The notes beneath the pieces are model-generated. The model was not told where the DNA came from. It worked only from the letters and a program-made list of their open reading frames with translations, and searched no databases. Of a stretch of DNA of 64,000 nucleotides, positions 15,044 to 24,578 are shown piece by piece (position 1 is the first letter of the stretch; each line of letters opens with the position of its first letter). The stretch lies in assembly GCA_050297535.1 (NCBI GenBank), contig JBNKSV010000007.1:8770-72769 (forward strand). The letters run 5' to 3'. The stretch comes from JAAGZL01 sp050297535 (lineage in GTDB: Bacteria; Pseudomonadota; Gammaproteobacteria; Chromatiales; Chromatiaceae). Position numbers and translations under genes: made by a program.

Positions 15044-16021
15044 TCAGCTAAGTCTTACTCTGGGGTCGACCAAGGTATAGGAGATATCGGTAAGAAGCAA
15101 TCCCAAGATATAAAGCACTGACCCGAGAAACACCATGGAACGCACGATGGCGAAGTCCTGCATGTTGATGGCGTCGATGGTGTAGCTACCAAGCCCGGGG
15201 ATGCCGAAGAAGGATTCGGTGATCAGGCTTCCCATAAACAGCAGCGGCAATACCACCACCACGCCGGTCAGGATCGGGATCATGGCGTTCTTCAGTACAT
15301 GGCGGAACAGTACGACGCCCTCCGACAACCCCTTGGCACGGGCGGTACGCACATAGTCCTTGCCGATCTCTTCCAGGAACAGGGTGCGATACCAGCGGGT
15401 ACCGGAACCGATACCGCTGATCACGCCGATAATCACCGGCAGAATCAGGAACTTCACTGCACCCAGTCCCGTGGCATATCCGGATATGGGCACCAGATGC
15501 AGCAGCTTGCTCACCAGATATTGACCGCCGATGATATAGAACAGACCGGATATGGACATCAGGACCACGCACAACACCACGCTCCAGTAGTCGATATAGG
15601 TGGCGCGGAAAAAGGCGATTAACAGCGCATAGCTGATGTTCACCAATAATCCTACCAATAACACCGGCAAGGCAATCGCCAGGCTGGGCCACATGCGTTG
15701 CGAGATGTCGTAGCCTATATCCCGACCGCTGTCTGATGAACCGAAATCAAACTTGAACAGCTTTAGCGATTTCTGGAAGAAGATGGTGTCGGCAATCTTA
15801 TCCGTGCCCGCCGCATCGGAGTTATACAGAAGTGGCAAATTGTATCCCATATCCTCCTTCCAACTCTCGATCGCCTCCGGCGTCACATGTTTCACCCCCA
15901 GGTGCATGCGCGCCATATCGTCCGGACTGTTCACCACGAAAAACAGCATGAAGGTAATGATGTTTACCCCTATGAGAATAGGAATGGCATAGAGGATACG
16001 ACGAATGATATACGCCATCAT
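15044..16021 (-). CDS. Dipeptide/oligopeptide-type ABC transporter permease (DppB/OppB family)
   Basis: About 325 residues with six membrane helices, starting MMAYIIRRILYAIPILIGV, the canonical start of DppB-type permeases. The cytoplasmic EAA loop is seen as GKDYVRTARAKGLSEGVVLFRHVLKNA. The start ATG at 16019-16021 overlaps the stop of the upstream binding-protein gene as ATGA, so the two are translationally coupled. A second permease (DppC type) and the two ATPases normally needed are not found next to it. The C-terminus is normal length for the family. Confidence 0.88.
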   Translation of the reverse strand: MMAYIIRRILYAIPILIGVNIITFMLFFVVNSPDDMARMHLGVKHVTPEAIESWKEDMGYNLPLLYNSDAAGTDKIADTIFFQKSLKLFKFDFGSSDSGRDIGYDISQRMWPSLAIALPVLLVGLLVNISYALLIAFFRATYIDYWSVVLCVVLMSISGLFYIIGGQYLVSKLLHLVPISGYATGLGAVKFLILPVIIGVISGIGSGTRWYRTLFLEEIGKDYVRTARAKGLSEGVVLFRHVLKNAMIPILTGVVVVLPLLFMGSLITESFFGIPGLGSYTIDAINMQDFAIVRSMVFLGSVLYILGLLLTDISYTLVDPRVRLS

Positions 16022-18207
16022 TTGACAGCACTCCTCTCGTGGCGACGATAGACAATTATTGCTGGTATGGCGGACATGATTAGAAGCAACAGCATGCCCC
16101 ATACCGGCCAGAAAATTGGCTTATTCCACTCCTGCTGCAACCTAGCGCGCAGTTTGGGATCGACCCGTTTGTATTTGAGGGTATTGTTGGCCATCAGATT
16201 GGGCTTTACATTGCTGTACCAGGAGTGGAACAGGGAGAAGGCCTTGGGATGAAAACCCCAAGCCCAGGGGGCATCCCGGCGCAGAATCTCTGTCATCTCA
16301 TCGATAATCTTTTGGCGCTCTGGCCCATTGGTCATGTTCTTCATTCGATCAAACAGTTTATCGAACTCAGGATTACTGTAATTAGAACCGTTTGCTCCAC
16401 CATAGTTAACCCTGCCATTAGGCCCGTACAGCAGGAATAAGAAATTTTCAGGATCAGGATAATCAGCATTCCATCCCTGTAGATAGATCTGCGCCTTACC
16501 CTTACCAATCTTTTCCTGCAGTCGATTAAAGTCAGTGGCGCGAACATCCAATTGAATTGCCAGCTTTGCAAACTGTTTGCGCATCCAGTTAAGTCTTGCC
16601 TTACCATCCGGACCAGCAGCGGCTGAATCATAGTACAGAGTCAACGGTTTTCCAGTTTTGGCATCCCGTCCATTCGGGTATCCCGCCTTGCGCAACAGCT
16701 CTTTGGCGACCTCTATAGACTTTCTTTTCGGCTTCCCATCAACCACATCATAAACGTAGCGATTTATACCTTCCTCACCTGAGCGAAACCCAAAAATACC
16801 AGGGGGAATTGCCCCCTGTGCAGAGACCCCCCTGCCGTTGGCAAAAATTGACACAAACTCTTCAAAATCCACCGCTATGGAGATGGCTCGACGTAGCAAT
16901 CTGGCTTGTTCAGAGTAACCACCAACCACTGGATCTTCCATGTTAAAACTCAGATACCAACTTGTGGCGGTAACCGCTGTCAGCAGTTTTATACCCTTCT
17001 TCTGCATGGCGTCGGTGAGTCCCACCTCGCCCTGAGGTGAAAACTGGACCGCCTGGTCAAAGCTGTCGGATGAGATGCCGGATACATCATAGTAACCCTG
17101 TAGGAACTTGTTCCAATATGGTATACCCTCCTTCTCCAGACTGAATACGGCCTTGTCTATCAACGGAAGCGGTTTACCGGCATCCCGAAGCAGGCCATTC
17201 TTGGCATCGCCATCATTTCCATCCGACGGATATAGCTCCCCATGAAAATTGGGGTTACGCTGCAACACCATGCGCAGGTTCGGGTTGTTTTCTACCAGCA
17301 TGAATGGACCGGTCCCCACCGGATACCAGTTGAGATTGATGTTGCGCTTATCCATCCCGGCCTGAGAATAGAACCTGTCCGCCTCCCAGGGCATGGGAGA
17401 AAAAAACGGCATGGCCATCCAGTAGACCAATTGCGGATATCTTCCTTTGACGCGAATCTTAAAACTATAGCGACCGGTCTGTTCCACCCCCTCCAGCTTT
17501 ATCTCACGCAAGTCCACATAAGGTCGCTCTTGCCCAGTTTCTTTCTGCAGTTTGGCGCTGGCCGCCTCGACTGCTTGGCCAAACTCATTGAACCCGATTA
17601 TGTACTGCCCGATGACCCCGGCGATCGGTGAGTGCATCCGTGGATTTGCCAGACGCTTGATCTGATAGATATAGTCCTCCGCCGTCATCTCCCGGCTGCC
17701 GGTCTGGGGAAAGTCCGCCAGGGTGTTAGCGGCGGCGATCTCATCCGCGCTCATATTATGGTAGAGATAGGCACCGCTCTTATCCTGGGCAAAGGCCGGA
17801 TGGGGTTGATATCTCACCCCCTGTTTGAGCGTTATCAGGTACTCGCTCATGGCGATATCTTTCTCGGCGGCATCATCCAGGAGCGGCGCTCCAGATGAAT
17901 CCAGATAACGCGGAACCGGCACCTGTTCCGCCAACAGCGGTATTAGTTGGTACGGACGCTTTAAATAGTGGTACTGCAGCAGTGGCTCATAGATCTGGCC
18001 GATGATTTCGGATTCGTTGGAGACGTAGGAACGGGCCGGATCCAGATGTTTGGGGCGCTCATCAAATGAGCTGTAGATGACGTTCTGCCCGGATTCGGTG
18101 CTGGAATAAGGGCTGTTCAATACGGTCTGATCGCATGAACCCAGAAAGAACGGCAAGGCCAGGCAAATAAACCACAATCCATATCTGTTATTTAGCGGCC
18201 TCATCAT
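16018..18207 (-). CDS. Family 5 extracellular solute-binding lipoprotein with C-terminal membrane helix
   Basis: A peptide/nickel-type binding protein (SBP_bac_5) of about 729 residues. A lipoprotein signal ends in LGSC, so it is likely lipid-anchored in the periplasm. Conserved regions include the N-terminal LDPARSYVSNESEIIGQIYEPL and the later FLLLYGPNG. Unusually, the C-terminus carries a hydrophobic helix, FWPVWGMLLLLIMSAIPAII, followed by basic residues, giving a second anchor. It is coupled to a DppB-type permease. Start chosen at the double ATG (18207); an in-frame TTG at 18225 is an alternative. The ligand is unknown; large members of this family bind peptides or glycans. Confidence 0.85.
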   Translation of the reverse strand: MMRPLNNRYGLWFICLALPFFLGSCDQTVLNSPYSSTESGQNVIYSSFDERPKHLDPARSYVSNESEIIGQIYEPLLQYHYLKRPYQLIPLLAEQVPVPRYLDSSGAPLLDDAAEKDIAMSEYLITLKQGVRYQPHPAFAQDKSGAYLYHNMSADEIAAANTLADFPQTGSREMTAEDYIYQIKRLANPRMHSPIAGVIGQYIIGFNEFGQAVEAASAKLQKETGQERPYVDLREIKLEGVEQTGRYSFKIRVKGRYPQLVYWMAMPFFSPMPWEADRFYSQAGMDKRNINLNWYPVGTGPFMLVENNPNLRMVLQRNPNFHGELYPSDGNDGDAKNGLLRDAGKPLPLIDKAVFSLEKEGIPYWNKFLQGYYDVSGISSDSFDQAVQFSPQGEVGLTDAMQKKGIKLLTAVTATSWYLSFNMEDPVVGGYSEQARLLRRAISIAVDFEEFVSIFANGRGVSAQGAIPPGIFGFRSGEEGINRYVYDVVDGKPKRKSIEVAKELLRKAGYPNGRDAKTGKPLTLYYDSAAAGPDGKARLNWMRKQFAKLAIQLDVRATDFNRLQEKIGKGKAQIYLQGWNADYPDPENFLFLLYGPNGRVNYGGANGSNYSNPEFDKLFDRMKNMTNGPERQKIIDEMTEILRRDAPWAWGFHPKAFSLFHSWYSNVKPNLMANNTLKYKRVDPKLRARLQQEWNKPIFWPVWGMLLLLIMSAIPAIIVYRRHERSAVK

Positions 18208-18328
18208 CTTAGAGTTCTTTTCCAATGTGCTATTTTCCGGTACTGTACCAACTTTAGAAGTATTAAATCATCGCATTCTGTAACACAGATGTCAGTAAAA
18301 ACCAGACTTGAGGTATTAAGGCATTCCT

Positions 18329-19111
18329 ATGGGCTTCTTACAAGATAAACGTATCCTCATCACTGGCGTAGCCAGTAACCGATCAATCGCCTGGGGCATA
18401 GCAAAGGCCATGCACCGCGAGGGCGCGCAGCTCGCCTTCACCTATCAGAACGATAAGCTGAAAGGTCGGGTGGAAGATTTTGCTGCCGAGTGTGACTCAA
18501 ACATAACCCTGCCGCTGGATGTAGCCAGCGATGAGCAAATCGAAGAGGTATTCACCGAACTGGCCAAGGTATGGGACGGTCTGGACGGCATAGTTCACGC
18601 CATCGGTTACGCCCCGCGTGAGGAATTGGAGGGGACATATATCGAATCCGTGACCAGAGAGGGCTTCGCCATCGCACACGATATCAGCTCCTACAGCTTC
18701 GCCGCCCTGGCTAAGGCCGGTCGCGGCATGATGCAAGGTCGTAACGGCTCCCTCATTACCCTGAGTTATCTGGGCGCTGTGCGCACCATCCCCAACTACA
18801 ACGTCATGGGGGTGGCCAAGGCCAGCCTGGAGGCCAATGTGCGCTATCTTGCGGACTCCATGGGACCGGAGGGCATCCGGGTCAACGCCATCTCAGCCGG
18901 ACCCATCCGTACCCTGGCTGCATCAGGCATCAGCGGCTTCAAGAGTATGCTGAGCGAAGCGGAGAAAACCGTACCCCTGCGTCGCAATGTAACCATCGAC
19001 GAGGTGGGCAACGCCGCGGCCTTCCTATGTTCGGATCTTGCGTCCGGCATTACCGGGGACGTGCTGTATGTGGACTCCGGTTACCATATCGTAGGCATGA
19101 TGAAGAGCTAA
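18329..19111 (+). CDS. fabI: Enoyl-[acyl-carrier-protein] reductase, NADH type
   Basis: A 260-residue atypical short-chain dehydrogenase that performs the last reduction of fatty acid elongation. Seen: N-terminal cofactor motif ITGVASNRSIAWGIA and the FabI catalytic set Tyr147, Tyr157 and Lys164 (SYLGAVRTIPNYN..AKAS), one residue offset from E. coli numbering. The C-terminal GDVLYVDSGYHIVGM is typical. The Shine-Dalgarno region GAGGTATTAAGG precedes ATG 18329. A short palindrome, GGTACTGTACC (18239-18249), lies in the upstream divergent region and might bind a regulator. An intrinsic terminator follows at 19151. Confidence 0.97.
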   Translation: MGFLQDKRILITGVASNRSIAWGIAKAMHREGAQLAFTYQNDKLKGRVEDFAAECDSNITLPLDVASDEQIEEVFTELAKVWDGLDGIVHAIGYAPREELEGTYIESVTREGFAIAHDISSYSFAALAKAGRGMMQGRNGSLITLSYLGAVRTIPNYNVMGVAKASLEANVRYLADSMGPEGIRVNAISAGPIRTLAASGISGFKSMLSEAEKTVPLRRNVTIDEVGNAAAFLCSDLASGITGDVLYVDSGYHIVGMMKS

Positions 19112-19150
19112 TATTTCGCCCAGGGGACTGGGCTCCTTACATGAAACGCG

Positions 19151-19187
19151 AAAGGGCGGATGCGTAAGCACCCGCCCTTTTTGTTTT
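19151..19187 (+). terminator. Intrinsic terminator after fabI
   Basis: Stem AAAGGGCGG / CCCGCCCTTT with an 11-base loop region, followed by TTGTTTT. It lies 40 bases after the fabI stop, between convergent fabI and ppiD. It is good for the plus strand; the minus strand has only a short T-run. Just upstream, 19116-19140 repeats the right end of the 6717-6830 element. Confidence 0.8.
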
Positions 19188-19203
19188 CCTGAGCTACGTA
19201 ACC

Positions 19204-21108
19204 CTATTCTTTCTCTTCCGTAATCACCACGTCTGAGCGGTCACGCATGTTCTCGACCAAGTGATCGAAGCTACTCTCGCCAATGATACGTTCCATAGAT
19301 GCTTGAAGCTTGGACTTGTCATCATCTGTCAACCCCTCTCCTGAACCATCTATAACCTGCTGCAAGGCAAGCACGGTATAATCGCCATCCGCCAGCGCCA
19401 CTTCTCCATAGACCTGGCCTGCGCCTTCCGGCCTTGGCATCTTAAACAGGGTCTCTAGGACCTCATCTGGCAGCTTCTTGGAATCACGCGCCACCTCAAC
19501 TTCAGGATTGAGCTTTACCTTATGTACGGACGCCACCTTATCTAAGGACCCGCCTTGTTTCAGCTCGGCAATGATCTCCTTGCCCTCCTGCTCTGCCAAC
19601 TTGGACGCCGCACGCTGTTTGAGGATAGTCTCTATCTCAGAACGTACCTGCTCCAGTGGTCTGATCTGTGGCTCTTCATGCTCTGCCACACGCAGCACCA
19701 GCACATGTTCCTGCCCAAGTTCCAACACCTCGCTGTTATGGTGTTCCACCAAGACATCCTCGCTGAATGCAGCGGTAATAACGCTACCGTTGCCCAACAC
19801 ACCTGCGCCACCATTCCTGCCGATCCAGTCACTTTTCTGAACCTTCAGACCCAAGGCGTCTGCCGCCGGCTCCAGGCTATCCGGATCTTCAAAGGCCATA
19901 TTGTCCAGCTTGTTTGCATATTCGCTAAACAGGCGCTCAGCCTCTTCCTTGCGATAGGCCTCGGCCAGCTCCCCTTTGACCTCTTCAAAGCCCCTGCCGT
20001 GTTTCGGTTTTATATCGGTAAGCTTGATGATGTGATAGCCAAACTGGGTCTTTACCAAATCGCTTATGGCGCCCTTCTCTAACCCAAACACGGCCTTTTC
20101 AAATTCCGGCGTCATTATGCCTTTGCCGAAGAAACCAAGGTCACCGCCAGCAGATGCTGATCCTGGATCCTGCGATACCGCCTTCGCCACGCTGGCAAAT
20201 TTCTCACCGGATCTAATCCTCTGCAGTGCCGCTTCCGCTGCTGCCAGGGCCTTAGCGTCTGCTTCTGCAGAACCATCCACAGCTATCAGGATATGACTGG
20301 CGCGACGTTCTTCAGGAACCACATAATTATCCTTGTTCTGTTCGTAGTAGGCGCGCAGTTCCTCGTCCCCCACCTGTACAGTCTTGGCGATGTTACCGAT
20401 ATCCAGATCTAAATATTCCAACTTGACCCGTTCCGGAGACATTAAAGTTTGCTTATTGGCGTTGTAATATTCCTCTATCTGCTCCGGAGTTACCTCCACC
20501 GCCGCAAGATGGTTTGCAGCCGGTATGGTCATATAGATCAACTTGCGGCGCTGATCCTTCAGACGCAGTAATTCATCGAATTCCTTCTGGGTGACAATCT
20601 CAGATCCGGATATGGCCCTAGTCAGCTGTTCAGACACCAACTGTTGCCGCAGCTGCGACTCCAGACCTTCGGTGGTGAGTCCCATGCTGCGGGCGACGTT
20701 CTCATAGGCGTCATTGTTGAAGATCCCGCCTACCTGGAAGACCGGGGTGGTCTTGATGATCTCACGCAATATCTCGTCACTGGTACGCATGCCAAGCTGC
20801 ATGGCCTGTTGATAGATAAGTTCACTCTTGATTACAGACGCCAGCAATTCTTTCCTTAACAGTTTCTCGTCCAATAGATCTGGGCGATATGCGCTCCCCA
20901 TGTTCTGGCGAAGTTGTGCGCGGAATTTATGATAATCGTTCTCGAATTCCTGCTCGCTAATCTCACGATCATTGACGGACGCCTTGATGGAAGCAGAACC
21001 GCCGCCAATGTATGACTGTATACCCCAGAGAGCGAATGGAACGCTTATCATTATTACGATGAGCCAAGCGAACCAACCCTGGGCTTTTTCTCTTATTGAC
21101 TGAAGCAT
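19204..21108 (-). CDS. ppiD: Periplasmic folding chaperone PpiD (SurA-N / parvulin)
   Basis: A 634-residue inner-membrane-anchored chaperone. One N-terminal helix (about residues 15-36, WFAWLIVIMISVPFALWGIQSYIG) is followed by a SurA-like helical region. A parvulin domain (about 255-370: RRASHILIAV, GGDLGFFGKG, FEKAVFGL, TQFGYHIIKL) and a second, degenerate domain toward the C-terminus follow. It assists emerging periplasmic proteins at the Sec translocon. Start chosen at MLQSIREKAQGWFAWL (21106-21108); an upstream in-frame ATG is out of keeping with the family. It lies downstream of the hupB-tRNA transcript but is separated from it by a terminator, so it probably has its own promoter. Confidence 0.93.
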   Translation of the reverse strand: MLQSIREKAQGWFAWLIVIMISVPFALWGIQSYIGGGSASIKASVNDREISEQEFENDYHKFRAQLRQNMGSAYRPDLLDEKLLRKELLASVIKSELIYQQAMQLGMRTSDEILREIIKTTPVFQVGGIFNNDAYENVARSMGLTTEGLESQLRQQLVSEQLTRAISGSEIVTQKEFDELLRLKDQRRKLIYMTIPAANHLAAVEVTPEQIEEYYNANKQTLMSPERVKLEYLDLDIGNIAKTVQVGDEELRAYYEQNKDNYVVPEERRASHILIAVDGSAEADAKALAAAEAALQRIRSGEKFASVAKAVSQDPGSASAGGDLGFFGKGIMTPEFEKAVFGLEKGAISDLVKTQFGYHIIKLTDIKPKHGRGFEEVKGELAEAYRKEEAERLFSEYANKLDNMAFEDPDSLEPAADALGLKVQKSDWIGRNGGAGVLGNGSVITAAFSEDVLVEHHNSEVLELGQEHVLVLRVAEHEEPQIRPLEQVRSEIETILKQRAASKLAEQEGKEIIAELKQGGSLDKVASVHKVKLNPEVEVARDSKKLPDEVLETLFKMPRPEGAGQVYGEVALADGDYTVLALQQVIDGSGEGLTDDDKSKLQASMERIIGESSFDHLVENMRDRSDVVITEEKE

Positions 21109-21150
21109 AAGGATTATCCCGAAATCAGTTACCGGTTTCTTTATGGGCAA

Positions 21151-21183
21151 AAGAAAAACGGGGCATCCTGTAGGATGCCCCGT
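21151..21183 (-). terminator. Strong intrinsic terminator after tRNA-Asp
   Basis: On the minus strand ACGGGGCATCC-TACA-GGATGCCCCGT is followed by TTTTTCTT. The stem is eleven base pairs and GC-rich. It ends the hupB - tRNA-Val - tRNA-Asp transcript before ppiD. Confidence 0.9.
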
Positions 21184-21197
21184 CTATCTTCAAGTAT

Positions 21198-21274
21198 TGG
21201 CGGAGTGGACGGGGCTCGAACCCGCGACCCCCGGCGTGACAGGCCGGTATTCTAACCATCTGAACTACCACTCC
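21198..21274 (-). tRNA. tRNA-Asp (GTC)
   Basis: A 77-nucleotide cloverleaf on the minus strand beginning GGAGTGGTAGTTCAG, with anticodon loop CCTGTCACG giving anticodon GTC and T-arm GGGTTCGAGCCC. It ends with an encoded CCA. The sequence is close to gammaproteobacterial tRNA-Asp. It lies just downstream of tRNA-Val. Confidence 0.97.
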
Positions 21275-21281
21275 TAATCCT

Positions 21282-21357
21282 TGGTGGGTGCTGCAGGGAT
21301 CGAACCTGCGACCCTCGCCTTGTAAGGGCGATGCTCTCCCAGCTGAGCTAAGCACCC
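21282..21357 (-). tRNA. tRNA-Val (TAC)
   Basis: A 76-nucleotide cloverleaf beginning GGGTGCTTAGCTCAGCTGGG, with anticodon arm GCCCTTACAAGGC giving anticodon TAC and T-arm AGGTTCGATCCCT. It has an encoded CCA. It starts 12 bases after the hupB stop, so it must be processed from the hupB transcript or have a promoter inside hupB. Confidence 0.97.
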
Positions 21358-21369
21358 TGAGAAAGCGCG

Positions 21370-21642
21370 CTAGTTTACGGCATCCTTAAGGGCTTTACCA
21401 GCTTTAAATGCAGGAGTTTTTGATGCCTTGATCTTGATGGTAGCGCCTGTCTGCGGGTTGCGTCCGGTACGGGCGGCACGCTCACGTACTGAGAAGGAAC
21501 CAAAACCGACCAGCGAAACCTGATCGCCCTTTTTGAGGGCAGCGGTTACGGCATCTACGAAACCATCCAGTGCCCGGCCAGCAGCCGCTTTCGAAATGTC
21601 AGCAGATTCCGCAATTGCGTCGATTAAATCGGTCTTGTTCAT
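21370..21642 (-). CDS. hupB: DNA-binding protein HU-beta
   Basis: A 90-residue nucleoid protein of the HU/IHF fold. MNKTDLIDAIAESADISKAAAGRALDG forms the N-terminal helices, and the DNA-binding arm RTGRNPQTGATIKI carries the intercalating Pro. It is located next to lon as in most Gammaproteobacteria. A consensus promoter lies about 100 bases upstream, and two tRNA genes share the downstream transcript. Confidence 0.97.
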   Translation of the reverse strand: MNKTDLIDAIAESADISKAAAGRALDGFVDAVTAALKKGDQVSLVGFGSFSVRERAARTGRNPQTGATIKIKASKTPAFKAGKALKDAVN

Positions 21643-21740
21643 GGAATTTTTTCTCCCTTAGAAAATTGAATTCACACCTAGTTAGGGTGTGGTAAAAATG
21701 TCTGTTATCGGTGGTTCATAATGCGCGAAAACGGGGTCAA

Positions 21741-21770
21741 TTTATACCAAGCGGCTGAAACAACTGTCAA
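21741..21770 (-). promoter_or_regulatory. Sigma-70 promoter of hupB
   Basis: Minus-strand TTGACA (21765-21770) and TATAAA (21741-21746) are 18 bases apart. The transcript would have a leader of about 90 bases before the hupB ATG. The rest of the 21643-21972 gap (330 bases) is AT-rich; I see no further gene in it. Confidence 0.7.
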
Positions 21771-21972
21771 GCGCGATAACGGATAAAACCGTGTTTTTAT
21801 CTGCATTGGATCAACATCATTGTAGTTTTATGGAACGATGATGCCTACGAACCGGCAAATCAATTATTTCAAAACAATCACTACTGCTCTGTGGCAAGGA
21901 TCACAGTTTCCAACAACCCAACAAAACAATTCGTAGTAACGGCGTAATTCTATACCGTTTGAACAACCATTG

Positions 21973-24426
21973 TTAGTGATGCGTCAAGTCATTGCCTGAA
22001 GCTTCTTCCTCAGACACACCAGAACCCTTGGCCTTATTCTCTATCTCCTCTTTTTTACCCGGGACAGTTTTTGGTGCCGGCATGCTAATCAGTGCAATTG
22101 CCAGGACCTCGTCAATCCAACGCACCGGCTTTATCTCAAGATTCTGTTTTATATTCTTCGGTATATCCACCAAATCACGCTCATTCTCGTGGGGTATGAT
22201 CACGGTCTTGATGCCACCACGATGGGCCGCCAGCAGTTTCTCTTTCAATCCACCTATGGGCAACACTTCACCCCGCAATGTTATCTCCCCGGTCATAGCT
22301 ACATCTGCCCGCACCGGAATCCCGGTCAGCGCCGACACTAGGCAGGTACACATTCCTATGCCAGCACTGGGACCATCTTTTGGTGTCGCGCCCTCTGGCA
22401 CGTGGATATGTACATCATTTTTCTGGTAAAAATCTTCGTTCAAGCCAAACATATCGGCGCGGCTGCGTACCACGGTCATGGCGGCCTGAATTGATTCCTG
22501 CATCACATCGCCGAGTTGGCCGGTGTGGCTTAGCACGCCTTTACCAGGCATCAGCGCCGCTTCAATGGTCAGGAGTTCACCTCCGACTTCGGTCCAAGCC
22601 AGACCAGTTACCTGTCCAACCCGGTCATTCTCGTCGGCCAGGCCGTGCCTGAATTTCTTAACACCTAAATATTTATCAAGACCCTTGGGTGAAACGGTGA
22701 TCTTCTTATCAATATCCTTCAGCTGGATATCTTTGACCACCTTACGGCAGATCTTGGATATCTCCCGTTCCAGGTTACGCACCCCAGCCTCTCTGGTGTA
22801 ATAACGTATGATCTCTATGATGACGCTATCCTTGATCTCCAGTTCATGTTCTTTCAGACCATGATGCTCCATCTGTTTCGGCACCAGATAGCGCTTGGCA
22901 ATGTTCACCTTTTCATCTTCGGTGTAGCCAGAGAGATGGATTACCTCCATACGATCCAGTAGGGGCGCTGGGATATTAAGGGTGTTTGCTGTCGCTACGA
23001 ACATCACCTCAGAGAGATCAAAATCAACCTCCAGATAATGATCCACAAAGGTATTATTCTGTTCCGGGTCCAATACCTCCAACAACGCCGAGGCTGGGTC
23101 ACCACGGAAATCCATGGCCATCTTGTCTATCTCATCTAATAAAAACAGCGGGTTGCGCGTCTTTATCTTGGACAGGTTCTGGATGATCTTACCAGGCATG
23201 GCGCCAATATAGGTGCGACGATGCCCTCTTATCTCGGCCTCGTCCCGTACCCCGCCCAGAGACATGCGCACAAATTTACGATTGGTAGCGCGGGAAATAG
23301 ATTGCCCCACAGAGGTCTTTCCAACACCTGGAGGACCTACCAAACAGAGAATAGGACCCTTGAGCTTACGCACCCGTTGCTGCACCGCCAAGTATTCGGT
23401 GATACGCTCCTTGACCTTTTCCAGACCGTAGTGATCCTCTTCCAGAACATCTTCCGCAACCTTGAGGTCGTTACGCACCTTGGTCATCTTCTTCCAAGGA
23501 ACGCTTACCAGAGTATCTATATAGTTTCTTACTACCGTTGCCTCGGCCGACATGGGTGACATCAGCTTTAGTTTATTCAATTCTGCCTGCGCCTTGGTCT
23601 TGGCCTCCTTGCTCATCCCGGATTTTTCGATCCGGTTTTGCAGATCCTCTATCTCGTTCGGCACATCATCCATGTCACCCAGCTCTTTCTGGATCGCCTT
23701 CATCTGCTCATTCAGATAGTACTCGCGCTGGTTCTTTTCCATCTGCTTTTTGACCCGGCCGCGAATCTTCTTCTCCATCTGCAGCAGATCGCTCTCCGCC
23801 TCCATCAGGGTCATGAGATGCTCCAGACGCTGCTGCACATCGAACATCTCCAGCACCATCTGCTTCTCTTCCAGCCTTAATGACATATGTGCCGCCATGG
23901 TATCGGCCATACGGCTTGGTTCATCAATATTGGAGAGAGAGGTAAGCACCTCAGGTGGTACTTTTTTATTTAGTTTTACATATTGATCAAACAGGTCGAA
24001 GGATGAGCGCATCAGCACCTCCATCTCCCTCTCCGGCAATAGGGTCTCATCCTGCAGAAGGGTGTACTCCGCAATAAAATATCCTTCTTGCGAAGGCAGG
24101 TACGTCATGCGCACCCTCTTCTCACCCTCAACCAGCACCTTCACTGTGCCATCAGGCAGCTTCAGCAATTGCAGAATATTCGCCAGGGTACCGACTGTAT
24201 GGATATCGTCTATGGTGGGATCGTCAGTTTCCGCACTCTTTTGCGCCACTAACAATATTTTTTTGTTGGCATCCATCGCTGCATCTAATGCCTTAATGGA
24301 TTTATCTCTCCCAACAAACAGAGGGATCACCATATGCGGGTAAACAACCACATCCCGCAACGGCAGCACCGGCACAACGGTTACAACATCTACAGTTTCC
24401 ATGCCGCTTTGATCTTCTTGACCCAT
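21973..24426 (-). CDS. lon: ATP-dependent protease Lon
   Basis: An 817-residue AAA+ serine protease. In order: N-terminal substrate-recognition domain (VPVLPLRDVVVYPHMVIPLFVGR), coiled coil, Walker A GPPGVGKTS, Walker B FLLDEIDKM, and a C-terminal protease domain with the catalytic Ser in PKDGPSAGIGM and the Lys further on. It degrades misfolded and regulatory proteins. Start chosen at MGQEDQ (24424-24426), which has GAGGA eight bases upstream, rather than an upstream in-frame TTG. A heat-shock-type promoter lies about 150 bases upstream. Confidence 0.97.
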   Translation of the reverse strand: MGQEDQSGMETVDVVTVVPVLPLRDVVVYPHMVIPLFVGRDKSIKALDAAMDANKKILLVAQKSAETDDPTIDDIHTVGTLANILQLLKLPDGTVKVLVEGEKRVRMTYLPSQEGYFIAEYTLLQDETLLPEREMEVLMRSSFDLFDQYVKLNKKVPPEVLTSLSNIDEPSRMADTMAAHMSLRLEEKQMVLEMFDVQQRLEHLMTLMEAESDLLQMEKKIRGRVKKQMEKNQREYYLNEQMKAIQKELGDMDDVPNEIEDLQNRIEKSGMSKEAKTKAQAELNKLKLMSPMSAEATVVRNYIDTLVSVPWKKMTKVRNDLKVAEDVLEEDHYGLEKVKERITEYLAVQQRVRKLKGPILCLVGPPGVGKTSVGQSISRATNRKFVRMSLGGVRDEAEIRGHRRTYIGAMPGKIIQNLSKIKTRNPLFLLDEIDKMAMDFRGDPASALLEVLDPEQNNTFVDHYLEVDFDLSEVMFVATANTLNIPAPLLDRMEVIHLSGYTEDEKVNIAKRYLVPKQMEHHGLKEHELEIKDSVIIEIIRYYTREAGVRNLEREISKICRKVVKDIQLKDIDKKITVSPKGLDKYLGVKKFRHGLADENDRVGQVTGLAWTEVGGELLTIEAALMPGKGVLSHTGQLGDVMQESIQAAMTVVRSRADMFGLNEDFYQKNDVHIHVPEGATPKDGPSAGIGMCTCLVSALTGIPVRADVAMTGEITLRGEVLPIGGLKEKLLAAHRGGIKTVIIPHENERDLVDIPKNIKQNLEIKPVRWIDEVLAIALISMPAPKTVPGKKEEIENKAKGSGVSEEEASGNDLTHH

Positions 24427-24578
24427 AATGGTTATCCTCAGCAATATGCTATCCGGAAATGATATTTCCGACTGGTTATAGTTCCGCTTGCCTGGCTATT
24501 ACAACTTTCAGGGGGAATTTAGTTCCGGCCGCCCCCGCACATCAGCGGGATATTGATGGTAGCAGTACAGACTTAAGC

